From Haliea sp040222615 (GTDB lineage Bacteria > Pseudomonadota > Gammaproteobacteria > Pseudomonadales > Halieaceae), in assembly GCF_040222615.1 (NCBI RefSeq), contig NZ_JAVKCQ010000239.1, positions 1-32,208 on the forward strand: 32,208 nucleotides of DNA, written 5' to 3'. The notes beneath the pieces are model-generated. The model ran no database searches, was not told the DNA's origin, and was given only the letters and a program-made list of their open reading frames with translations. The translations under genes were made by a program, and so were the position numbers. This document shows positions 7,701-14,810 of this stretch, one piece after another; position 1 is the stretch's first letter; every line of letters begins with the position of its first letter.

Positions 7701-8758
7701 TACGCGCCCTCCAGGACAGCAACCAGGTTGTGTTGTAAACAGGGGCCACTGGTGGCGTGCGCCACGCCGCGCCCGGCCTTGCCATCGACAATGCGGCGGA
7801 ACACTTCGCCTACCCGGGACAGGCCGGAGGCCATCATCAGGTTGCCCGCGAGCACCCCGCCGCCGGGGTTGACCAGGGTACTGTCGTCCAGCCCCAGGGC
7901 CCGCGTCAGCAGGATCTCCTGGTGACTGAACGGCGCATAGATCTCGGCCACATCCACCGGCCCCCGGTGAACACCTGCCGCGGCCGCTGCCTGGCGGGTG
8001 GACACCGAATCCGTCAGGTCGCGCAGGCAGGGGTTGTGATTCTCGATACGCTGGTCAATACCGGTGATGCGCGCGTAGGGCGCACCCCAGGCCCGTGCCT
8101 GTTCCACCGTGGCGATGACCATGGCCGCCGCGCCATCGGATACCGGGCAGCAGTCGGCGCGCCGCAGCGGCGCCACGAAATGCTCTTCCGCCAACAGATC
8201 CTCGATGCTGAACTCCCCCGCCAGCTGGGCCAGGGGATTGCCCATGGCGTTGCGCCGGGAGCGCGCCACCACCGCAGCCATGTCGCTCTCGCTCACCAGG
8301 CCCTGGTCCAGCAGCAGCCGCGCCTGCAGCGCCGCCAGGGACACCGTATCCAGCCACAGCGGCGCCAGGTAATAGGGATCCAGGCGCTGGGACAGGACAA
8401 TGGGCAGCTCTCCCGGGGAGGACTTGCCAAAGCCGTAGATCAGGGCGGAGTCGGCGTGACCCATGCGTATCTTGAGGATCGCCTCGTACAGCGCCCAGGC
8501 CGCGTCCATCTCGACATGGGACTCCTTGATTGGCGGTACCGCGCCCAGCGCGTCCACCCCCGCGACAAAGGCGAAGGCGGCGCCCTGCAGGTAGTCGCAG
8601 CTGCCGGAGCAGACAAAATCGACATCCTGGGCACTGGCCAGCCCCAATTGGCTGTAAACGGCCTGCAGCTGGGGCATGATCAATTCAACTTCATTGGTCG
8701 CACCCGCATCGGCGACACAGGGCGACTGACTGTAGGCGACTACGGCAATCTCACGCAT
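7700..8758 (-). CDS. thiolase-fold protein, second Ltp-like subunit
   Basis: A 352-residue thiolase-fold protein, clearly distinct from its downstream neighbour. It has lost all classical active-site residues: the nucleophile segment reads SHVEMDAAWAL, the histidine segment reads GGGVLAGNLMMASG, and the terminal cysteine loop reads ATSGPCLQHN. AEIYAPFSHQE corresponds to the NEAF region. It starts three bases after the zinc-ribbon DUF35 gene and overlaps the next thiolase-like gene by one base, so co-expression and complex formation are likely. The order DUF35, Ltp, Ltp recalls the Rv3521-ltp4-ltp3 segment of mycobacterial cholesterol clusters (from memory, not from a search). Its own catalytic activity is uncertain and it may be structural. 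Confidence 0.82.
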   Translation of the reverse strand: MREIAVVAYSQSPCVADAGATNEVELIMPQLQAVYSQLGLASAQDVDFVCSGSCDYLQGAAFAFVAGVDALGAVPPIKESHVEMDAAWALYEAILKIRMGHADSALIYGFGKSSPGELPIVLSQRLDPYYLAPLWLDTVSLAALQARLLLDQGLVSESDMAAVVARSRRNAMGNPLAQLAGEFSIEDLLAEEHFVAPLRRADCCPVSDGAAAMVIATVEQARAWGAPYARITGIDQRIENHNPCLRDLTDSVSTRQAAAAAGVHRGPVDVAEIYAPFSHQEILLTRALGLDDSTLVNPGGGVLAGNLMMASGLSRVGEVFRRIVDGKAGRGVAHATSGPCLQHNLVAVLEGA

Positions 8759-8761
8759 GAC

Positions 8762-9277
8762 TCAGCCCTCCAGCCCGGTGACCGGCAGCTTGCCGATCCT
8801 TGCCACAGGGACATCCGGCTCGTCGAGCGGCCGGAAGTAACGAATATTGTCCATCGCGTGGCCCCACTCCTCCGCCGGCTTCCACAGCGCCTGTACCCGC
8901 TGGCCAATGTGCACCTCCTCGTTGACGCACTCACTGAGCAGGTGGATAAATGAGATATTGGCACCGTCCGGGACGATATTGGCCACCACGTAGGGCGGCT
9001 GGATGGGATTGCCGGGGATCGGAATCGAGACGATCGTAAAGGACTGGATCGTGCCCTTGTCCGAGAGCACCACTTCGTCCTCGGTGGGCACGCCGCAGGC
9101 GGGGCACGACCCCCGCGGAGGGATATAGACATTGCTGCAGCGGGGACAGCGCTGGCCGGTCAGCACGCCCTCCTTGAGACGGCACAGGAAACGAGCCGGC
9201 GCGCTGCCGGCAGTAAACCGGTACTTGAGATAAACGGGGGCCTTGATGCCGGTGACATCGGCCAGCGGCTCGCTCAT
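8762..9277 (-). CDS. DUF35 OB-fold protein with zinc ribbon
   Basis: A 171-residue DUF35 protein. A rubredoxin-like zinc ribbon is formed by Cys44, Cys47, Cys58 and Cys61 and is followed by an OB-fold (about 68-150). DUF35 proteins bind thiolase-fold partners and help position acyl-CoA, as in ChsH2 with Ltp2 or in archaeal acetoacetyl-CoA thiolase complexes. The ATG overlaps the upstream DUF35 stop (ATGA), and the thiolase-like gene follows after three bases, which fits a fixed stoichiometric complex. There is an N-terminal extension of about 25 residues before the helix leading to the ribbon. Confidence 0.88.
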   Translation of the reverse strand: MSEPLADVTGIKAPVYLKYRFTAGSAPARFLCRLKEGVLTGQRCPRCSNVYIPPRGSCPACGVPTEDEVVLSDKGTIQSFTIVSIPIPGNPIQPPYVVANIVPDGANISFIHLLSECVNEEVHIGQRVQALWKPAEEWGHAMDNIRYFRPLDEPDVPVARIGKLPVTGLEG

Positions 9278-9729
9278 GGCGCGGCTCCTTCCAGCAGGGT
9301 GAAACAGCGAATATCGGTGATGAAACCCTCGCGCTCTGCGGCCCAGCTGATGCCCAACCGGGCGCCGCTGCGGATGGCCTCCGCGGAAGGGGCCTCAAGG
9401 TAATGGATCATGGCCACGTCAGCACCGTCCAGCTGCACCATGGCCCAGGCAAAGGGCTGCTGCAGATGGTGGGCCTCCCGGGGCTCGCTGACCCAGCACC
9501 AGCTGAGCAGTCGTCCCTCCTGGCCCACTTCCACGAACTCCCCGAGCGCCGCGCCGGTCAACGGGTCGTATTCCGCCGGGGGCACCAGCACCCGGCCGTC
9601 GCTGCCGCGAACGCCGTATACCCTGCCCTCGCGCAGGCCGGTGAGGAATTTGCCCACCACCGGACCGGTGGAGCGGGTGTAGGTAAAGCCCAGTTCGAAG
9701 TGCTGACTCAGTATTTCTGCAGCCGCCAT
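9274..9729 (-). CDS. DUF35-like OB-fold protein lacking the zinc ribbon cysteines
   Basis: A 151-residue protein. It has the layout of a DUF35 protein (N-terminal helix, ribbon-sized insert, OB-fold), but the four zinc cysteines are absent: the corresponding segment reads VYGVRGSDGRVLVPPAEYD. The OB-fold region about 62-140 aligns in character with the downstream DUF35 protein. It is the first gene of the operon. The ATG at 9729 is chosen over one at 9759 because GGGAG lies about nine bases upstream. It probably forms a two-chain OB-fold unit with its neighbour, matching the two thiolase-fold proteins. Assignment to DUF35 is by pattern and context. Confidence 0.75.
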   Translation of the reverse strand: MAAAEILSQHFELGFTYTRSTGPVVGKFLTGLREGRVYGVRGSDGRVLVPPAEYDPLTGAALGEFVEVGQEGRLLSWCWVSEPREAHHLQQPFAWAMVQLDGADVAMIHYLEAPSAEAIRSGARLGISWAAEREGFITDIRCFTLLEGAAP

Positions 9730-9761
9730 GTGCCGACGCTCCCTGCCTGTAGGTAGCACGG

Positions 9762-9790
9762 AGTATTCATCAGCGCCGGTTCCGGCTCAA
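9762..9790 (-). promoter_or_regulatory. promoter for the DUF35/Ltp operon with palindrome in the spacer
   Basis: On the minus strand, TTGAGC (9790-9785) and AATACT (9767-9762) each match four of six consensus bases with a 17-base spacer, about 33 bases upstream of the ATG at 9729. The spacer and -35 edge contain GCCGGTTCCGGC (9775-9786), two perfect five-base arms around TT. This is a natural position for a repressor or MerR-like activator. No regulator gene is present in the window. Confidence 0.4.
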
Positions 9791-9885
9791 TGACCCAATG
9801 CAGCAACTGCCAGTGACATTTCTGATCACCCGCAGGCAAGTGAGCGCGGGTTTCCCTGTTTATACCAACGCCAGCCCTTCTGGGG

Positions 9886-9906
9886 CCCGACCCTGTGCCT
9901 GTCGGG
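9886..9906 (+). promoter_or_regulatory. inverted repeat upstream of the extradiol dioxygenase
   Basis: CCCGAC (9886-9891) and GTCGGG (9901-9906) are perfect six-base arms with a nine-base centre, 54 bases before the dioxygenase ATG and inside the 230-base divergent region. It could be an operator or a leader hairpin. The rest of the divergent region holds the operon promoter described at 9762-9790 and a TTTATACC stretch (9859-9866) that could be part of a plus-strand -10 box without a convincing -35 box. Confidence 0.3.
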
Positions 9907-9959
9907 GAAAGCCGCTTAAGATGACTCCGTTCGCACACCTATCCCAAGGAGAGACCCGC

Positions 9960-10865
9960 ATGAGCATCGCCAGCATCGGCTACCTGAGAATTGCCGCCAC
10001 GGACACAGCCGCATGGATGACCTTTGGCACCGAAATCCTGGGCCTGATGGACGCGCGGCGGGAAGACGCGGCGGGTGCCCGTTTCCTGCGCATGGACGAC
10101 CATCCCTTCCGCTTCATGCTGGAACCCGGTGACGCCGACGGACTGCTGGCGGCCGGGCTCGAGTGTCGCGATCGCAGCGCCTGGCTGGAACTGTGCGAGC
10201 GCCTGCGCAACGCTGGCCACAGTCTGGAAGAAGGCGATACCGAAGCGGCCGCGCGCCGCTGTGTGACCGCCTTCGTCACTCTGCAGGACCCCAGCGGCAA
10301 CACCCTCGAGCTGTACTACGGTCGCCGCCTGGACTACGCGCCTCTGGTTTCCCCGACGGGCATCAAGCGCTTCATCACCGGCGATGAATATACCGGCGAC
10401 CTGGGCTTCGGCCACGCGGTATTGCCGACGCCGGACATGGAGGCCGCAGCCACGTTCTATACCGGGCTGCTCGGTCTGGGGGTCAGCGACGAACTGTATC
10501 CGCCGATGCCCCCGGAAGCGCCTGAAACCAAGGTCCTGTTCATGCACGCCGACAACCCGCGGCAGCACTCACTGGCTCTGTACAACCACCCCTACCCGGG
10601 CGGCGTTGTGCACATGATGGTAGAGGTGAGCAGCCTGGACGAAGTCGGCCGCGCCCTGGACCGGGCCAAGGCCGCCGGACACACTATCCTCGCCAGCCTG
10701 GGCCGCCATGTGAACGACAATATGTGTTCTTTCTACGTGCTGGCGCCCGGTGGTATTGCGGTGGAGTATGGTTACGACGGCCTGCTGGTGGACTGGGACA
10801 ACTACACGCCCACGGTCAGCACCGAGGGCGACCACTGGGGCCACGAATACAACTTTCCCGGCTGA
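9960..10865 (+). CDS. type I extradiol dioxygenase (HsaC/BphC-like, VOC superfamily)
   Basis: A 301-residue two-module vicinal-oxygen-chelate protein. The usual iron ligands of two-domain extradiol dioxygenases are all visible: His152 (GFGHAVLPT), His218 (GVVHMMVEV) and Glu269 (IAVEYG). Second-shell residues His203 (RQHSLAL), His250 (GRHVND) and Tyr259 (CSFYV) are present too. It should cleave a catechol-type ring next to the hydroxyls with oxygen, in the cytoplasm. The N-terminal segment (IGYLRIAATD, FLRMDDHPFR) and the WGHEYNFPG tail look like HsaC, the 3,4-DHSA dioxygenase of steroid degradation, and BphC. The ATG at 9960 follows AAGGAG; an upstream in-frame ATG at 9798 is rejected. It is divergent from the Ltp operon and probably co-regulated with it. 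The actual diol is unknown. Confidence 0.9.
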   Translation: MSIASIGYLRIAATDTAAWMTFGTEILGLMDARREDAAGARFLRMDDHPFRFMLEPGDADGLLAAGLECRDRSAWLELCERLRNAGHSLEEGDTEAAARRCVTAFVTLQDPSGNTLELYYGRRLDYAPLVSPTGIKRFITGDEYTGDLGFGHAVLPTPDMEAAATFYTGLLGLGVSDELYPPMPPEAPETKVLFMHADNPRQHSLALYNHPYPGGVVHMMVEVSSLDEVGRALDRAKAAGHTILASLGRHVNDNMCSFYVLAPGGIAVEYGYDGLLVDWDNYTPTVSTEGDHWGHEYNFPG

Positions 10866-10872
10866 TTACCCC

Positions 10873-10891
10873 GCCCCCGGGCTCAGGGGGC
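10873..10891. terminator. GC hairpin between convergent genes, weak terminator candidate
   Basis: GCCCCC (10873-10878) and GGGGGC (10886-10891) form a six-base-pair stem with a seven-base loop at the junction of the convergent dioxygenase and solute-binding genes. There is no T-run on either strand. It may slow polymerase but is not a classical intrinsic terminator. Confidence 0.25.
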
Positions 10892-11632
10892 CTCGGTTCG
10901 CACCGGAATCCAGCGGTCAATAATGTAATCCAGGGTGCCGTTGCCGCGCATCATGGCCAGCGCGCGCTCAAGTTCCGCCGCCAGCGCCGGATTGTCCCGG
11001 CGCACGGCCCAGGCCAACGGGTCCTCGGTCAGCAGGTGGTTCTGGCTAATCAGGTCGGCGTAGTCGTCAGAGGTTGCCAGGGACCAGCTGGTCGCAGCGT
11101 CGTGGACAAACAGGTCGATCTGGCGCGCCCGCAGCGCGGCGATGGCGCCGGCAACGCCGGAAAACTGCTGTAGCGCCGCATCGGTCAATTCGCGCCGGGC
11201 AAATACCTCGCCGCTGCTGCCGCTGACCACACCAACCCTGACACCCTCCCGGAAAACCGCCCAGGGCTGGCCGAAACGGCCGGCGCGATCAAGGAGGATG
11301 ATCGCCATCTGCCCCGCCTGCAGGTAGGGCTCCAGAAACTGCACCCGCGCAGCGCGCTCCTCATTGATGGTCAGGCCGGACATGATCACATCGATACGGC
11401 CCTGCTCCAGGGCCGGCAGCAACTCGGCAGTCGGCATGGCGATCAGCTCCACGCGCCGAGCAATAATCTCACCCACCGCGCGGGCGTTGTCCGCTTCCAG
11501 GCCCACAATCCGTTCGCCGTCGCGAAACACCAGGGGCGGCTGCTCCGGGGCAAGGCCCACACGCAGGGTCTGCGCCTGGGCGCTTGCAGCAGCAATAACC
11601 AGCAGAAAGCTCAATACCAGTAGTCGAATCAT
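10883..11632 (-). CDS. periplasmic solute-binding protein, family 3 (amino-acid type)
   Basis: A 249-residue protein. A signal peptide (MIRLLVLSFLLVIAAASAQA) is followed by a two-lobed SBP_bac_3 domain: TLRVGLAPEQPPLVF, the LEQGRIDVIMSGLTIN stretch that leads into the first crossover, and GVVSGSSGE in the second lobe. Such proteins bind polar amino acids or small organic acids. No ABC permease or ATPase gene is nearby; instead it follows an MFS transporter, overlapping nothing but only 34 bases away. It may serve a distant transporter or act as a sensor. The start is set at 11632 by the signal peptide and GAGAGAC upstream; a longer reading from 11764 would bury the signal peptide. Confidence 0.85.
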   Translation of the reverse strand: MIRLLVLSFLLVIAAASAQAQTLRVGLAPEQPPLVFRDGERIVGLEADNARAVGEIIARRVELIAMPTAELLPALEQGRIDVIMSGLTINEERAARVQFLEPYLQAGQMAIILLDRAGRFGQPWAVFREGVRVGVVSGSSGEVFARRELTDAALQQFSGVAGAIAALRARQIDLFVHDAATSWSLATSDDYADLISQNHLLTEDPLAWAVRRDNPALAAELERALAMMRGNGTLDYIIDRWIPVRTEAP

Positions 11633-11666
11633 CAAGGTCTCTCGTCGAGGACAGGGTTTGCAGGGA

Positions 11667-13007
11667 TCAATCGGACACGGAAGGCAGGGACAGACTGCGC
11701 CACACCGCGAGCACACCGACCAGTGCCAGGAAGACCAGTACCGAGGCTGTTCCGTAGGCGGCATCGATAAGCCCCAGGCCCGCGCCGGAAAACAGGAACA
11801 GGCCGATCACGGTGTTGCTCACCGCCGTGTACTGGGCCCGGTTGGCACCGGTGGCCATGTCCACCAGGTAAGTCTTGCGGCCGACTCGAGCGCCCTGGTG
11901 GGCGACCGCGGCGACGAACAGCAACAACGCCGCGACCGGCACCACGCCCAGCGCCCCCGGCAACCACCAGTGCAGGCCGAGAGCCGCGGTCATTACTGCC
12001 ACCGAAATAGCGGCGGCTGCCGCCATCACCCGGTGGGCGCCGGTGTCGGACCAGCGCCCCCAGAGCGGGGCCGACAACAGGCCCGCTGCACCCTCGGCCA
12101 GCAGCAGCGCCGCGAAACTGAGCAACTGGCCCTCCGCCGCACGCTGTACCAGCACGACGATATAGGGAATTGCAAACGCGGAGCTGATCAGGAGCATGCG
12201 GGCGATAACGAAGTCGCGGAACTGGCGGTCAGTTCGCAACAGGGAGAGGCTGCGCAAAGCCTCGCTGATGGCATTGCCGCCCCCCTCTACCGCACCGGGG
12301 ACTTCGGGCACGCCGGCGTACACTGCGGCCGCCACCAGCCACAGCAGCGCCGCCACTGCCAGAATCGCCGCAAACAGACGGGCATCCCCTTCCAGTCCCT
12401 GTCCCGCCAGACCGGGCACCAGCAACAGCAGCACCGCCACCGCCAGGGTAACGGCCCCGGCAGCCGATGCTGAGAGGCCATTCAGGCGCCCGCGCCGCGA
12501 CTTGGATACGGTCTTGCCCAGCACGTCCTTGGCGGCGACGGAACAGACGCCGCGCGCCAGGCTGAACAGCGCCAGCAGGATCACCACCACCAGGCCCAGG
12601 GCAAAATCGCGCAGCAGCAGCACCGCGGGCACCATGAGTGCCAGTGCCAGGCCCTGGGCCACGCTACCCCAGGCCCAGAACATCTTGCGCACGGCGTGTT
12701 CACGCACATACTGGGCCACGAACAGCTGCGGCATCAGGGACAGAGACTCGCGCAGGGGCACCAGCAGCGAAATGAAGATAGCCGGCGAACCGAGTGCCGA
12801 CAGCATCCACGCCAGTACCAGGCGGCTGCTGGTCAGGGCATCACCAATCTTGGTCAGGCTCTGGGCGGCGAGCTGCAGCACGAATGCCCGGGGCTGCTCG
12901 TGGCAGGCCGATTCCGGAATATCCCGGCAGACACGGGCGTCCTCGTCCTCGACCAGGAAGGAGTAGACCTGGTCCGGCAGATCGCGTTCGCGCTTGACAG
13001 GGTTCAC
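11667..13007 (-). CDS. MFS transporter with N-terminal cytoplasmic extension
   Basis: A 446-residue polytopic membrane protein with about twelve predicted hydrophobic segments in two bundles. A charged loop near residues 235-265 lies between the halves, and GRWSD, an MFS loop-type motif, lies near residue 320. The first 45 residues or so are charged and carry two cysteines before the first membrane helix, longer than in most MFS carriers. The start is GTG, three bases after the kinase stop; the kinase and transporter are evidently co-transcribed. No substrate can be named. The 34-base gap to the solute-binding gene suggests the three form one unit. Confidence 0.75.
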   Translation of the reverse strand: MNPVKRERDLPDQVYSFLVEDEDARVCRDIPESACHEQPRAFVLQLAAQSLTKIGDALTSSRLVLAWMLSALGSPAIFISLLVPLRESLSLMPQLFVAQYVREHAVRKMFWAWGSVAQGLALALMVPAVLLLRDFALGLVVVILLALFSLARGVCSVAAKDVLGKTVSKSRRGRLNGLSASAAGAVTLAVAVLLLLVPGLAGQGLEGDARLFAAILAVAALLWLVAAAVYAGVPEVPGAVEGGGNAISEALRSLSLLRTDRQFRDFVIARMLLISSAFAIPYIVVLVQRAAEGQLLSFAALLLAEGAAGLLSAPLWGRWSDTGAHRVMAAAAAISVAVMTAALGLHWWLPGALGVVPVAALLLFVAAVAHQGARVGRKTYLVDMATGANRAQYTAVSNTVIGLFLFSGAGLGLIDAAYGTASVLVFLALVGVLAVWRSLSLPSVSD

Positions 13008-13010
13008 AGC

Positions 13011-13868
13011 TCAATCGTCCTCGTCAGCTTCCCGGAGCCGCTGCAGACGCTCCTGCTCCTCCTGCAGGGCAGCGCGAATCTCCAGCATTACCGCATCCAG
13101 GTCTGCCGGGGTATCGTCCTCCGCGGCAAACCCGGTCAGGGTGTGCTCCGGGGTCAGTTCGCCCTCCTCGAACAGGGACCAGATTTCCTCTCCGTAGCGG
13201 CTGGTCGCCAGTTCCGGGGCGAACAAGGCGTAGTAGTCCGTCACCCTGCGCACATCGCGCAACAGCATGCTGCGGGCATTGTTGTTGGCAGCGGCGTCCA
13301 CCGCCTGGGGCAGGTCGATGATAACCGGGCCGTCGGGGTCAACCAGGATATTGAACTCTGAAAGGTCACCGTGAATGAGGCCCGCGCATAGCATGCGCAC
13401 CACGTAGCGCAGCAACTGGGCGTGGTCCTCCAGCGCCTGCTCGGCGGACATGGTGACATCCGCCAGGCGCGGCGCGACATCGCCCTCCTCGTCGGTAATC
13501 AGCTCCATCAGCAGCACGCCGTCGAAACAGCCCAGGGGCTCGGGCACGCGCACGTCTGCGCGCGCAAGCCGGTACAGGGCATCGACCTCGGCATTCTGCC
13601 AGGTCTCCTCCTGCTGCTTGCGACCATAGCTCGAGCCTTTCTCCATGGCTCGCGCCCGGCGGCTGTTGCGTACCTTGCGACCTTCAGTGTAGGTGGCAGC
13701 CTTCTTGAAACTGCGCTTGTAAGCCTCTTTATAGATTTTGGCGCAGCGGGTGCGGCCGCCACAGCGAACCACAAAAATATCGGCCTCCTTGCCGCTCATG
13801 AGGGGGTACAGCACCTCATCGATCAGGCCGTCCTCAACCAGGGGCTGCAGGCGAGGCGGTACTTTCAT
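13011..13868 (-). CDS. RIO1-like serine protein kinase
   Basis: A 285-residue cytoplasmic RIO-family kinase. It has a glycine-poor nucleotide loop (SGKEADIFVV, about 25-34), Lys44 in CAKIYK, the catalytic loop LIHGDLSEFN with Asp168 and Asn173, and the metal-binding IIDLPQ with Asp185. It lacks the activation segment and substrate-binding lobe of ordinary protein kinases, as is typical of RIO proteins. The last 40 residues form a charged, Glu-rich probable coiled coil. Related genes are widespread in gammaproteobacteria (PA4780-like), where their role is poorly defined. It is the first gene of the minus-strand unit with the MFS transporter and the binding protein, and divergent from the antiporter operon. 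Confidence 0.88.
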   Translation of the reverse strand: MKVPPRLQPLVEDGLIDEVLYPLMSGKEADIFVVRCGGRTRCAKIYKEAYKRSFKKAATYTEGRKVRNSRRARAMEKGSSYGRKQQEETWQNAEVDALYRLARADVRVPEPLGCFDGVLLMELITDEEGDVAPRLADVTMSAEQALEDHAQLLRYVVRMLCAGLIHGDLSEFNILVDPDGPVIIDLPQAVDAAANNNARSMLLRDVRRVTDYYALFAPELATSRYGEEIWSLFEEGELTPEHTLTGFAAEDDTPADLDAVMLEIRAALQEEQERLQRLREADEDD

Positions 13869-13983
13869 AGACAGGATTCCGGCGACGAATGTGCGCGGCA
13901 GTCTAGCACGAAAATGGGTGCCGTCCTCGCTGCGGGGCGCCCGGGATAATCATGACAGGTGGCATATTCTCGCACCGTTAAGG

Positions 13984-13989
13984 TATGAT
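13984..13989 (+). promoter_or_regulatory. possible -10 box for the antiporter operon
   Basis: TATGAT matches five of six -10 bases, 31 bases before the mnhE ATG. No good -35 box lies at the right distance; ATGACA at 13952-13957 is too far upstream. The 151-base region 13869-14019 is the divergent space between the kinase and the antiporter operon and must hold both promoters. Confidence 0.25.
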
Positions 13990-14019
13990 TCCGGCTTCGT
14001 CGGCAAGAGCTACCGTCCT

Positions 14020-14499
14020 ATGCGCCTGTTGCGACTCATGCTCGCAGTCATTGCCCTGTTCCTGGTGTGGTTACTCTGGGGAGGGCTGTACAAGACACCC
14101 GTATTGCAGCTGGGCATCGCCTCCTGTGTCCTGGTGATATGGCTGACGCACCGCATGGCGATTCCCGACCAGGAGAGCCATGGCTGGGCGCTGTCTTACC
14201 GGGTGCCTCTGTACTGGCTCTGGCTGGCGGGCCAGATGGTGGTTTCCAACCTCCAGGTTTTGCGCATGGTTCTGGGGCCGCTGTCCGCGCTGTCACCGAC
14301 CATTGTCGAGGTCGAAGCAAAGGCCTCCAGCAAGTTTGCCCTGACCCTGCTGGGCAATTCGATCACCCTCACCCCGGGGACCCTGACCATCAATATCGAC
14401 GACAACACCCTGACTGCCCACTGCCTGACCGCCGCCACAGCCAGGGAACTCAGCGAGGGCGCAATGGCACGGCGCGTCGCTGCGGTGGACCCGGACTGA
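14020..14499 (+). CDS. mnhE: Mrp/Mnh-type Na+/H+ antiporter subunit E
   Basis: A 159-residue MnhE-family protein. Two hydrophobic segments occupy about 1-45, a third membrane-associated stretch lies near 60-90, and a C-terminal cytoplasmic domain carries the signature NSITLTPGTLTINID. MnhE is a structural subunit of multi-subunit cation/proton antiporters in the inner membrane. The ATG at 14020 gives the expected N-terminal helix, although its ribosome-binding site is weak; in-frame upstream ATGs would add a non-membrane tail of about 94 residues. Its TGA overlaps the mnhF ATG by one base. Confidence 0.88.
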   Translation: MRLLRLMLAVIALFLVWLLWGGLYKTPVLQLGIASCVLVIWLTHRMAIPDQESHGWALSYRVPLYWLWLAGQMVVSNLQVLRMVLGPLSALSPTIVEVEAKASSKFALTLLGNSITLTPGTLTINIDDNTLTAHCLTAATARELSEGAMARRVAAVDPD

Positions 14500-14810
14500 T
14501 GCTGCTCGTTGCTGCAATCGCCATCCTGGTAACAATGGCGCTGGCGTTGACCCGTGCGCTGATGGGGCCGACCGTATACGACCGCGTGCTTGCCGTGAAC
14601 ATGTTCGGCACCAAGACCGTGCTGCTGATTGCCATCATGGCTTTCGCCATGGGGCGCACCGACTTCCTCGACCTGGCCCTGGCGTATGCCCTGATCAATT
14701 TCATCGGCGTGCTTGCGGTGCTCTGGTTCGTCCAGGAAAGCCAGCTGCGAGAGCAGCGCCGGGCGGAAGCCGCCGCCGAACGGTCGGCAACCGGGAGTGG
14801 CGACGAATGA
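14499..14810 (+). CDS. mnhF: Mrp/Mnh-type antiporter subunit F
   Basis: A 103-residue protein with three membrane segments and the family signature GPTVYDRVLAVNMFGTKTV after the first helix. The last 20 residues or so are a charged, alanine-rich cytoplasmic tail. Subunit F is a small structural component of the Mrp complex. It starts inside the mnhE stop codon and its own stop overlaps the mnhG start (ATGA), so translation is coupled. Confidence 0.88.
   Translation: MLLVAAIAILVTMALALTRALMGPTVYDRVLAVNMFGTKTVLLIAIMAFAMGRTDFLDLALAYALINFIGVLAVLWFVQESQLREQRRAEAAAERSATGSGDE

Noticed and set aside
6540..8758. Overlapping thiolase-like genes as one frameshifted gene
   Set aside because: Each encodes a full-length thiolase fold of its own with a start and stop; the one-base TAATG overlap is ordinary operon coupling.
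13958..13975. sigma-54-like GG...GC pair before mnhE
   Set aside because: GG (13961-13962) and GC (13972-13973) are nine bases apart; the ten-base spacing of sigma-54 promoters is not met.
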